In this document: positions 1 to 7,538 of the stretch, piece by piece
Layout: each line of letters starts with the position of its first letter
Position numbering within the stretch: position 1 is the stretch's first letter
Assembly (NCBI RefSeq): GCF_016899935.1
Contig: NZ_JACJJK010000003.1
Span: 186,001-250,000 of the forward strand
Direction: 5' to 3'
DNA length: 64,000 nucleotides
From: Olsenella uli
Lineage (GTDB): Bacteria; Actinomycetota; Coriobacteriia; Coriobacteriales; Atopobiaceae
Program-made: the position numbers and the translations under genes
The notes under the pieces: model-generated
Database searches by the model: none
What the model was told of the DNA's origin: nothing
Seen by the model: only the letters and a program-made list of their open reading frames with translations

Positions 1-2
1 AG

Positions 3-293
3 GCGGAGGCCGAGAAGAACGCCGCCACCGACAGCTCCGATACCGATGTCGCCGAGGACGCCCCGGCGAAGCCGGCGTCCGACGGCGCGGACGACCCCCA
101 GCCCAAAAAGCCCTCAGCAGCCGACCTGTATGCGATGGGCCCCTCCTCGAAGTCTCGCAGCGCCGGCTCCGTCGGGGAGAGCCCCGTCGCGAGTCGCGAA
201 GCGAGCGACGAGCGCAGCGAGGAGCGCCGAGCGGACGGGGCTCTCCCCGACGGAGCCGGCGCGGACGCCGCCGCGAACGAGAAGGAGGCCTAA
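3..293 (+). CDS. C-terminal tail of a TatB/TatA-like Tat translocase subunit (5' partial)
   Basis: The frame enters the window without a start and stops at TAA three bases before tatC. The 96 visible residues are a disordered tail rich in Ala, Asp, Glu, Ser and Lys with no hydrophobic segment. A charged tail immediately ahead of tatC, with the tatC ribosome-binding site inside its last codons, is the usual arrangement for TatA or TatB; the membrane anchor and amphipathic helix would lie outside the window. The tail is interrupted by a long inverted repeat (160-262) that is translated in frame as a Ser/Arg/Glu-rich stretch. Identity rests on position and composition only. Confidence 0.6.
   Translation, partial: AEAEKNAATDSSDTDVAEDAPAKPASDGADDPQPKKPSAADLYAMGPSSKSRSAGSVGESPVASREASDERSEERRADGALPDGAGADAAANEKEA
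160..262. repeat. 29-bp perfect inverted repeat inside the tatB-like tail
   Basis: Bases 160-188 and 234-262 are exact reverse complements (29 bp), separated by a 45-base loop full of GCGAG/CGAGC words. The element lies wholly inside the reading frame of the tatB-like tail, where a disordered stretch can tolerate it. No T-run follows, so it is not an ordinary terminator. It looks like a palindromic element inserted into a coding region. Confidence 0.85.
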
Positions 294-296
294 CCC

Positions 297-1085
297 ATGC
301 CGATCGGTCCCGCACGTATGCCCATCATGGACCATCTGGGCGAGCTGCGCCGCCGCGTCACGATCATCGTGGTCTCCGTCGTCGTCTGCGCGCTCGTGGT
401 CTACTTCGCCACGCCGACCCTCATCGAGCTCATGATCGACCAGATCCGTGACGCCATGAACGGCGCGGAGCTCGTCGTCACCACCGTGCTCGGCGGCTTC
501 ACGATCCGCTTCAAGGTCGCGCTGTTCTTCTCGGTCATCATCTGCTGCCCGATCATCATCTGGGAGATCCTGGCCTTCTTCCTGCCGGCCCTCAAGCCCA
601 AGGAGCGCCGCTGGGTCGTGCCCACCGTGGCGGCGATGGTGCTGCTGTTCTTCCTGGGCATGGTCTTCTGCTTCTTCATCATCCAGCCCGCCGCCTTCGG
701 CTGGCTGCTCGAGCAGTCCCTGGAGATCGGCAACCTCCTGCCGGAGGCGAGCGACTACCTCGACATCTACATGCTGCTGGAGATCGGCTTCGGCCTGGCC
801 TTCCAGCTGCCGCTCGTGATCTTCTACCTGTCGATCCTGCACCTCGTGCCGTACAAGACGTTCCGCTCGCAGTGGCGCATCGTCTACGTGGCGTTCATGG
901 TGCTCTCGGCCGTCGTGACCCCCGACGCCTCGCCGGTCACGATGATCCTCATGTTCGCGGTCCTGATCTTCCTCTACGAGGCCGCGCTCGCCGTGGCCCG
1001 CTTCATCATCGTCGCGCGCGACGGCAAGCAGGCGCTCAAGTGGACCCGCGAGGACTACAGCAACCGCGACCTCGAGAAGCTCTAG
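297..1085 (+). CDS. tatC: Sec-independent protein translocase TatC
   Basis: TatC is the polytopic core of the twin-arginine pathway, which exports folded proteins; it binds the RR signal peptide together with TatB. The 262-residue product has the family's signature near its N-terminus (HLGELRRR, about residues 12-19), six hydrophobic segments, the FLPALKPKERR loop and a TPDASP motif before the last pair of helices. Start ATG at 297 is preceded by AAGGAGG at 282-288, inside the end of the upstream tat gene, so the two are co-translated. A plausible substrate in this window is the RR-signal protein at 39314. Length is normal for the family. Confidence 0.95.
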   Translation: MPIGPARMPIMDHLGELRRRVTIIVVSVVVCALVVYFATPTLIELMIDQIRDAMNGAELVVTTVLGGFTIRFKVALFFSVIICCPIIIWEILAFFLPALKPKERRWVVPTVAAMVLLFFLGMVFCFFIIQPAAFGWLLEQSLEIGNLLPEASDYLDIYMLLEIGFGLAFQLPLVIFYLSILHLVPYKTFRSQWRIVYVAFMVLSAVVTPDASPVTMILMFAVLIFLYEAALAVARFIIVARDGKQALKWTREDYSNRDLEKL

Positions 1086-1097
1086 GGCGGTGACGCA

Positions 1098-3590
1098 GTG
1101 AGGCTCATCGTCACCGAGAAGAACGACGCCGCGCAGCAGATCGCGCGCCTGCTCTCCACCTCCGGCAAGCCCAAGGCCGACAAGGTCTACAACACGCCGG
1201 TCTACCGCTTCGCCTGGGACGGGGAGGACTGCGTGACCATCGGCCTGCGCGGCCACATCCTCAAGGTGGACTTCCCCGTCCAGCTGACCTTTGATTCCGA
1301 GGCCGGCTGGCAAGGCCTCACCGCAGACGGCGAGCTGCTCCCGGCGGACGTGCCCGACGGCCTGGCACGCCCGCCCTACAAGTCCAAGCGCAAGCCCTAC
1401 CTGGCGGACGGCATCGACCTCAAGGGCTGGAAGATCGCGAGTCTGCCGTACCTGGTGTGGGCGCCCATCGAGAAGCTCCCCGCCGAGAAGGAGATCATCC
1501 GCGCCCTCAAGAACCTCGCCAAGAAGGCCGACTCGGTGATCATCGGCACGGACTTCGACCGCGAGGGCGAGCTCATCGGCTCGGACGCCCTGCGCCAGAT
1601 CCGCGAGGTCGCGCCTGCGGTGCCCGTCTCGCGCGCCCGCTACTCCGCGTTCACCCGCGCGGAGATCGACCACGCCTTCGCCAACCTCGTGGAGCTCGAC
1701 CAGGACCTCGCCGACGCCGGCGAGTCTCGTCAGTACATCGACCTCATCTGGGGCGCCGTCCTCACGCGCTACCTCACGGCGGCGCGCTGGAGCGGCCTCG
1801 GCAATGTGCGCTCGGCCGGCCGCGTGCAGACGCCGACGCTGGCGCTCGTCGTGGAGCGCGAGCGCGAGCGCCTGGCCTTCAAGCCCGAGGACTACTGGGT
1901 CATCCAGGGCCAGGCCGAGAAGGACGGCGACGCCGCGGGCCCCTTCCGCGTGACGCACGCCACCGCGCGCTTCTGGGACCAGGCGGCGGCGGAGACGGCG
2001 TTTTCCCACGTCACGGATGCCACGCAGGGCCGCGTCACGGCCGTGGAGCGCAAGAGCCGCACGCAGCGCCCGCCCGCGCCGTTCAACACCACGAGCCTGC
2101 AGGCCGCCGCGGCCGCCGAGGGCCTTTCCCCCGCGCGCACGATGCGCCTGGCCGAGAGCCTCTACATGGACGGCCTCATCTCCTACCCGCGCGTGGACAA
2201 CACGGTCTACCCCAAGTCGCTCGACCTGCGCGAGTGCGTCCGCATGCTCTCCACGGTGAGCGCCTACGGCTCCGTCTGCCACGAGCTTCTGAAGCAGGAC
2301 AAGCTCACGGCCACCCGGGGCAAGCAGGAGACCACCGACCACCCGCCGATCTACCCCACGGCGCCGGCCTCGCCGGACAAGCTGCAGCCCGCCGAGTGGA
2401 AGCTCTACAACCTCATCGCGCGGCGCTTCCTGGCCACGCTCATGGGCCCGGCCACGATCGAGGGCACCAAGGTCACGATCGACGTCGCCGGCGAGCCGTT
2501 CACGGTCTCCGGCAGCGTGCTCGTCTCGCCGGGCTTCCGCGTGGCCTACCCCTACGGCCTCAAGAAGGACGACCAGCTCCCCGCGCTCGCCGAGGGCGAC
2601 GTGGTCTCCGTCGGCGACATGGAGCTTCTCGCCAAGCAGACGGAGCCGCCGGCGCGCTACAGCCAGGGCAAGCTCATCCAGGAGATGGAGAAGCGCGGCC
2701 TCGGCACCAAGTCCACGCGCGCGAGCATCATCGACACGCTCTACGAGCGCAAGTACTTCAAGAACGACCCGGTGGAGCCGAGCCAGCTCGGCATGGCGAT
2801 CATCGACGCGCTCACCACCTACGCGCCGCGCATCACGAGCCCGGACATGACGGCCGAGCTCGAGGCCGACATGACCCACGTGGCCGAGGGGGCCGAGACG
2901 CAGGAGCAGGTCGTGACCCACTCGCGGGCGCTGCTCGCCGGCCTCATGGACGCGCTCGTGGAGCACACCGACGACCTCTCCGAGCAGATCGCCGACGCCG
3001 TCACTGCGGACGCCAAGATCGGCGTCTGCCCCAAGTGCGGCAAGGACCTCGTGGTCAAGAGCTCCGCCAAGACGCGCGGCAGCTTCGTGGGCTGCATGGG
3101 CTGGCCGGACTGCGACGTCACCTACCCGCTGCCCCAGGGCAAGATCTCCGCGCTCGAGGGCGAGGCGGCCGTGTGCCCGGAGTGCGGCGCGCCCCGCGTG
3201 AAGGTGCAGCCGTTCCGCAGCCGCGCGTACGAGACCTGCGTGAACCCGGCGTGCCCGACCAACCGCGAGCCGGACGTGGACGTGGGCGCGTGCCCCGCGT
3301 GCGCCGAGGCCGGGCGGTCCGGGCGCCTGATCGCGCACAAGTCCGAGAAGAGCGGCAAGCGTTTCATCCGCTGCACCAACTACGACGACTGCGGCACGAG
3401 CTACCCGCTGCCCGCGCGCGGCAAGCTCGAGGCCACGGGGGAGACCTGCCCGGACTGCGGCGCCCCGCTTGTGGTGGTGACCACGGCGCGCGGCCCCTGG
3501 AAGCTCTGTCCCAACATGGAGTGCCCCGGCCGCGAGAAGAAGGCCGCCGCTCCGCGTCGCGGCGGGCGTCGCGGGACGCGGAAGAAGTGA
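1098..3590 (+). CDS. topA: DNA topoisomerase I (type IA), archaeal-like TOPRIM, four zinc ribbons
   Basis: Relaxes negative supercoils by cutting one strand through a tyrosine-DNA link. The 830-residue product starts at GTG 1098, 12 bases after tatC. Visible are an N-terminal TOPRIM domain (LIVTEKNDAAQQIA; acidic pair D152/D154 in GTDFDREGEL), the catalytic tyrosine about residue 363 in SYPRVDN, the GLGTKSTRA motif, and four C-terminal Cys4 ribbons from about residue 644. The N-terminal LIVTEKNxAA resembles euryarchaeal TopA, whereas bacterial TopA normally begins with an IVESPAKAK motif. That suggests an old transfer or a divergent coriobacterial lineage; an alignment is needed to say which. 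Function is secure, ancestry is inference. Confidence 0.93.
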   Translation: MRLIVTEKNDAAQQIARLLSTSGKPKADKVYNTPVYRFAWDGEDCVTIGLRGHILKVDFPVQLTFDSEAGWQGLTADGELLPADVPDGLARPPYKSKRKPYLADGIDLKGWKIASLPYLVWAPIEKLPAEKEIIRALKNLAKKADSVIIGTDFDREGELIGSDALRQIREVAPAVPVSRARYSAFTRAEIDHAFANLVELDQDLADAGESRQYIDLIWGAVLTRYLTAARWSGLGNVRSAGRVQTPTLALVVERERERLAFKPEDYWVIQGQAEKDGDAAGPFRVTHATARFWDQAAAETAFSHVTDATQGRVTAVERKSRTQRPPAPFNTTSLQAAAAAEGLSPARTMRLAESLYMDGLISYPRVDNTVYPKSLDLRECVRMLSTVSAYGSVCHELLKQDKLTATRGKQETTDHPPIYPTAPASPDKLQPAEWKLYNLIARRFLATLMGPATIEGTKVTIDVAGEPFTVSGSVLVSPGFRVAYPYGLKKDDQLPALAEGDVVSVGDMELLAKQTEPPARYSQGKLIQEMEKRGLGTKSTRASIIDTLYERKYFKNDPVEPSQLGMAIIDALTTYAPRITSPDMTAELEADMTHVAEGAETQEQVVTHSRALLAGLMDALVEHTDDLSEQIADAVTADAKIGVCPKCGKDLVVKSSAKTRGSFVGCMGWPDCDVTYPLPQGKISALEGEAAVCPECGAPRVKVQPFRSRAYETCVNPACPTNREPDVDVGACPACAEAGRSGRLIAHKSEKSGKRFIRCTNYDDCGTSYPLPARGKLEATGETCPDCGAPLVVVTTARGPWKLCPNMECPGREKKAAAPRRGGRRGTRKK

Positions 3591-3599
3591 CGCCAGCTG

Positions 3600-3630
3600 G
3601 GGCCGGGACGCTCGTCCCGGCCCTGTTTTT
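3600..3630 (+). terminator. Rho-independent terminator after topA
   Basis: A 10-bp GC-rich stem (3600-3609 with 3614-3623, 4-base loop) is followed by TGTTTTT. It lies 10 bases after the topA stop codon. The T-run continues into a variant of the GAGAAGRAC word (reverse strand). Confidence 0.85.
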
Positions 3631-3685
3631 CTCGCCCCCCGTCCCGCCTTCGTCCCCCCTCGGGTTACCCCGTCCCTCCCTCGGG

Positions 3686-3811
3686 CTTATCTGGGCAAAC
3701 AAGTTGAATCATCCCGTTTCAGAGAGCTTATGTGGGTCTCTGCGAGCTGGGGTTCTTCTCGACACGGGTCTTATCTGGGTCGATTTGATTCAAGAAGTTT
3801 GCCCAGATAAG
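3686..3811. repeat. Long imperfect inverted repeat with internal CTTATSTGGG copies
   Basis: Bases 3686-3711 and 3786-3811 pair over 26 positions with three mismatches. The outer motif CTTATCTGGGCAAAC recurs inside as CTTATGTGGG (3727) and CTTATCTGGG (3770), giving three forward copies and one reverse copy. A GTTCTTCTC word sits between them at 3752. The element is AT-richer than its surroundings and fills the gap between topA and the GH2 gene. Confidence 0.8.
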
Positions 3812-3877
3812 ATGGGGGTGTGACGGGAGGGCGAGAAGGACGGGCTCGCCGTGCTGCCCGGAGCGGGAGGGAGCGAC

Positions 3878-5704
3878 ATGCTGGACCTGAGACGCGTGCT
3901 CGCGAGCAAGCCCAAGCCGCCGGCGGACGTGGAGCTCACGGAGCTCTGGACGCCGTGGGGCGAGCAGGTCATGGCGGGCGAGAAGGACGGCGCGCCCGTC
4001 TCCCACCCGCGCCCGCAGCTCGCGCGCGAGCGCTGGACGTCGCTGAACGGCCCCTGGGAGTGCGCATTCGTTCCCGCGCCGGACGCGGCGGGCGCCTGGC
4101 GCGGCGCGGAGCCGCCGGCGGACGGCTGGCGGCCCATCCGCGTGCCCTTCTCGCCCGAGGCACCGCTTTCCGGGGTGGGTCGCCAGCTCGGGCCGGACGA
4201 GCTGCTGTGGTATCGCCGGGAGCTCCCCGTGCCCGCACTCGCGCCCGGCGAGCGGCTGGTCCTGCACCTCGACGCCGTGGACTGGGCGTGCTCGGTGCTC
4301 GTGAACGGCGTCGCCGTGGCGGAGCACACGGGCGCCTACCTGCCCTTCTCGGCGGACGTCACGGACGCGCTGCGCCCGGGCGAGAAGAACGTGCTCACCG
4401 TCTGCGTGCATGACCCGTCGGACGCGGGGACCCAGCTGCGCGGCAAGCAGCGCCTCGCGCGCGGCGGCATCTGGTACACGGCGCAGTCCGGCATCTGGCG
4501 CGACGTCTGGTGCGAGGTCGTGCCGGCGTCGCACGTGGTCGACCTGCGGGCGGACTCCCGACCGGGCGAGGGGCGCGCGGTTCTTCTCGCCCGTGTGGAG
4601 GGGGCCGGCGAGCTCGTGGCGCGCCTCGTGGACGGCGGCGCGGAGGTGTCCCGTGCGAGCGCCTTCGTGCGGGGCGAGAAGGACGTGGAGCTGTTGCTTC
4701 CCGTGGACGAGCCGCGCCTCTGGAGTCCGGAGGATCCGCACCTCTACGGCCTGGAGGTCTCCTTTGGGGGCGACCGCGTGCGGAGCTACTGCGCGTTTCG
4801 CACGGTGGAGGTGCACCCGGACGAGCGCGGCGTGCCCCGCGTGTGCCTGAACGGGCGACCGGTCTTCCTGCGCGGCGTGCTCGAGCAGGGGTACTGGCCG
4901 GACGGCCTCATGACGCCGCCCGCCGAGGAGGCGCTCGAGCACGACGTGCGCGCGGCGCGCGAGCTGGGCTTCAACCTGCTGCGCCTCCACCTCAAGGTGG
5001 AGCAGCCGCGCCTCTACGCGCTCTGTGACCGGCTGGGGATGTTCGTCTGGCAGGACATGCCCTCCGGCGGCGGCGCGTACGGCGCGTGGCACACGAGCTA
5101 CCTGCCCACGCTCCTCCGGGCGAGCTGGACGCGCGTGCGCGACGAGGGGCCGCGCGCGTGGCGCCGCCTGGCGGCGGACGACGCGGCCTACCGCGACGAG
5201 TGGCGCGCGACCTGCGCGGGAACGGTGCGCCTGCTCGCGGGACACCCCTGCGTGATCGGGTGGACGCTCTTCAACGAGGGCTGGGGGCAGTTCGACGCAC
5301 GCGCCGCGTGCGAGGCCGTGCGCGCGCTCGACCCCACGCGCCCGGTCGACGCCGCGAGCGGATGGTACGACCAGGGCTGCGGCGACCTCCACAGCGTGCA
5401 CAACTACTTCCGCCCGCTCGAGGTCTGGCCCGACCACGCGCGGCCGGCCCGCGCGTTCGTCATCTCCGAGTTCGGCGGCGTGAGCTGGGCGGTCGCGGGA
5501 CACGTGAGCCTGGCCACGTCGTACGGCTACGAGGAGGCGGCCGGCGGCGCGGAGTTTGCCCGCGAGGTGCGCGCCCTTCTCGCCCGGGCGGACGCCCTTG
5601 AGGCCGAGGGCCTGGCCGGCTTCGTCTACACCCAGCTCAGCGACGTGGAGGAGGAGACCAACGGCCTCCTCACCTACGACCGCCGCGTCCGCAAACTCGC
5701 CTAA
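3878..5704 (+). CDS. Glycoside hydrolase family 2 (beta-galactosidase/glucuronidase-like)
   Basis: A 608-residue retaining glycosidase. The N-terminal half has the GH2 jelly-roll sugar-binding fold (WYRRELPVP, GIWYTAQSGIWRDVWCE), followed by an immunoglobulin-like domain and a TIM barrel. The acid/base Glu is about 467 in FNEGW and the nucleophile about Glu531 in ISEFGG. The length matches short bacterial GH2 proteins rather than LacZ (about 1000). There is no signal peptide, so it should be cytoplasmic. An upstream GTG at 3851 is in frame, but ATG 3878 has GGGAGGGAG in front of it. Exact substrate cannot be read from sequence. Its TAA stop is inside a palindrome (5697-5729). Confidence 0.88.
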   Translation: MLDLRRVLASKPKPPADVELTELWTPWGEQVMAGEKDGAPVSHPRPQLARERWTSLNGPWECAFVPAPDAAGAWRGAEPPADGWRPIRVPFSPEAPLSGVGRQLGPDELLWYRRELPVPALAPGERLVLHLDAVDWACSVLVNGVAVAEHTGAYLPFSADVTDALRPGEKNVLTVCVHDPSDAGTQLRGKQRLARGGIWYTAQSGIWRDVWCEVVPASHVVDLRADSRPGEGRAVLLARVEGAGELVARLVDGGAEVSRASAFVRGEKDVELLLPVDEPRLWSPEDPHLYGLEVSFGGDRVRSYCAFRTVEVHPDERGVPRVCLNGRPVFLRGVLEQGYWPDGLMTPPAEEALEHDVRAARELGFNLLRLHLKVEQPRLYALCDRLGMFVWQDMPSGGGAYGAWHTSYLPTLLRASWTRVRDEGPRAWRRLAADDAAYRDEWRATCAGTVRLLAGHPCVIGWTLFNEGWGQFDARAACEAVRALDPTRPVDAASGWYDQGCGDLHSVHNYFRPLEVWPDHARPARAFVISEFGGVSWAVAGHVSLATSYGYEEAAGGAEFAREVRALLARADALEAEGLAGFVYTQLSDVEEETNGLLTYDRRVRKLA

Positions 5705-5729
5705 AAGGGGTCAGACCCCTTTTAGGCGA
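5697..5729. repeat. GGGGTC/GACCCC palindrome carrying the GH2 stop codon
   Basis: Sixteen bases pair perfectly around a single central A (5713). The core is AAAAGGGGTC-A-GACCCCTTTT flanked by GCCT/AGGC. The TAA at 5702-5704 is the stop of the GH2 gene. Near-identical copies occur at 21761 and 31510. Such palindromes can double as terminators because the 3' arm ends in TTTT. Confidence 0.9.
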
Positions 5730-5787
5730 CGCACGGGGAGGCGGGACGCGCTACCATTGAGGGGTTACGGATCCGAAGGGAGGCGCG

Positions 5788-6402
5788 GTGCGCGGGGTCT
5801 TCATCACGCTCGAGGGGGCGGACGGCTGCGGCAAGTCCACGCAGGCGGCGCTGCTCGCCGACGCGCTCGCCGCGCGCGGACGCGAGGTCGTGCGCCTGCG
5901 CGAGCCCGGCGGCACCCCCATCTCCGAGAAGGTCCGCGCGCTGCTTCTGGACCCTGTCAACGCCGAGATGGTCCCGGAGTGCGAGCTTTTGCTCTACGAG
6001 GCCAGCCGCGCCCAGCTCACCCGCCAGATCATAGAGCCCGCCCTCGCGCGCGGCGCCGTGGTCCTGTGCGACCGCTACTACGACTCCACCTACGCCTACC
6101 AGGCTGGCGGCAGAGCCCTGCCGGAGGCGCTCGTGCGCCGCGCCAACGAGCTCGGCAGCTGCGGCGCGGTGCCGGACCGCACCGTCGTGCTCGACCTCGA
6201 CGCCGCGCTCGGCCACGCGCGCGCAACGGCCGGCGGCGCGGACCGCATGGAGGCCGAGGGCCTCGCCTTCCAGGAGCGCGTGCGCGCCGCGTACCTGCGC
6301 CTCGCGGCGGAGGAGCCCGACCGCGTGCGCGTGGTGGACGCCTCGGGCGAGAAGGACGAGGTCGCCGCGCGCGTGCTCGCCTCGATCGGGGACCTGCTGT
6401 GA
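5788..6402 (+). CDS. tmk: Thymidylate kinase
   Basis: Phosphorylates dTMP to dTDP for DNA synthesis. The 204-residue product has the P-loop GADGCGKST at about residues 10-18, the DRYYDSTYAYQ motif that binds dTMP, and the usual length. Start GTG 5788 has GAAGGGAGG upstream. The stop overlaps the start of holB by four bases (GTGA), an arrangement seen in many genomes where tmk and holB are paired. Confidence 0.96.
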   Translation: MRGVFITLEGADGCGKSTQAALLADALAARGREVVRLREPGGTPISEKVRALLLDPVNAEMVPECELLLYEASRAQLTRQIIEPALARGAVVLCDRYYDSTYAYQAGGRALPEALVRRANELGSCGAVPDRTVVLDLDAALGHARATAGGADRMEAEGLAFQERVRAAYLRLAAEEPDRVRVVDASGEKDEVAARVLASIGDLL

Positions 6403-7538
6403 GCGCGCCCGTCCCCGCCGCGCTCGGGGCCCTCTCCGACCAGCCGCGCGTCCGGGACTTCCTCGCCACGGCGCTCGCCGAGGGGAGGCTCTCCCACGCC
6501 TACCTCTTCCTGGGCCCGCCGGGCTCGGGCAAGCACGAGGCGGCCGAGGCGCTGGCCAAGTGCGTCGTCTGCCCGCACGGCGGAGACGGCACCTGCGACG
6601 AGTGCCGCCGCGTGGCGCACCGCACCCATCCCGACGTTCGCTGGCTCGCGCCCGGCAGCGCCGCCGGCTACCTCGTCTCCCAGATCCGCGAGCTCATCGA
6701 GGACGCGGGCCTCGCGCCCATCCGCGCCGCGTCCAAGGTCTACGTGCTCGAGCGGGCCGAGCTGCTGCGCGGCGGCGCGGCCAACGCGCTGCTCAAGACG
6801 CTCGAGGAGCCGCCCGCCAACACGCTGTTCGTCCTCTGCGCCCGCGTGGCGGACGCCATGCTCCCCACGATCGTCTCGCGCTGCCAGCAGGTCCCGTTCC
6901 GCGCCGCCTCCGCCGCGTCGGGCGTCCGCGCGATCATGCGCTCCTGCGCCACTACGCCCGAGGAGGCGCGCGTGGCCCTCGCTGTGGCCGGCTCTCCCGG
7001 CCGCGCGGTCGACTACCTGGCCTCGACGAGCCGCCGCGAGGTCCGCCGCCTCGTCGTGGACACCCTGGACGCCCTCGAGCGCGACGACTCCTGGGACGTG
7101 TTGACCGCCGCCCGCCAGATTGTCGCGGCCGTGGCCGTGCCGCTCGCCGATGTCAAGCAGGCCCAGGAGGACGCCCTGCGCGAGAGCCAGGACTTCCTCA
7201 CCGCCGGCGCCCTCAAGCAGGTGGCGGACGCCAACAAGCGCGAGCTCACGGCCCGGGAGCGTTCGGGTATGATGGAGGCGCTGGCCGCGGCCGAGTCCCT
7301 TCTGCGCGACGTGCTCCTGCGCCTGGAGGGGGCGGGCGAGGCCATCGTCAACGAGGACGCCGCCGCCGTGGTCGACCGGCTCGCCGCGCGCGCCACCACC
7401 ACCTCGGCCGTGCGCGCGCTCGACGCCGTGGCCCGCGCCGCCGACGACCTCGCCCATAACGTCTCACCCCAGCTGACCCTCGAGGTCATGCTCCTTTCCG
7501 TCAAGGAGGCCCTTGCATGCCCACCGTCATCCCGGTGA
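6399..7538 (+). CDS. holB: DNA polymerase III delta' subunit (clamp loader)
   Basis: AAA+ clamp-loader subunit of the replicative polymerase. The 379-residue product starts at a GTG that overlaps the tmk stop. It has the Walker A-like GPPGSGK at about residues 39-45, a Cys cluster (KCVVC...CDECRR) typical of the zinc module in delta' and gamma/tau, and the KTLEEPP and SRCQQ motifs that include the sensor region. The 3' end overlaps the next gene by 22 bases. The long tail past the AAA+ core is normal for actinobacterial delta'. Tight packing of tmk, holB and ricT suggests one operon. Confidence 0.92.
   Translation: MSAPVPAALGALSDQPRVRDFLATALAEGRLSHAYLFLGPPGSGKHEAAEALAKCVVCPHGGDGTCDECRRVAHRTHPDVRWLAPGSAAGYLVSQIRELIEDAGLAPIRAASKVYVLERAELLRGGAANALLKTLEEPPANTLFVLCARVADAMLPTIVSRCQQVPFRAASAASGVRAIMRSCATTPEEARVALAVAGSPGRAVDYLASTSRREVRRLVVDTLDALERDDSWDVLTAARQIVAAVAVPLADVKQAQEDALRESQDFLTAGALKQVADANKRELTARERSGMMEALAAAESLLRDVLLRLEGAGEAIVNEDAAAVVDRLAARATTTSAVRALDAVARAADDLAHNVSPQLTLEVMLLSVKEALACPPSSR

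Noticed and set aside
114-3338. A 1074-codon open frame on the minus strand across tatC and topA
   Set aside because: It is a shadow of GC-rich codons on the other strand: extreme Arg/Ala/Leu/His composition, no known domain, and it covers two certain genes.
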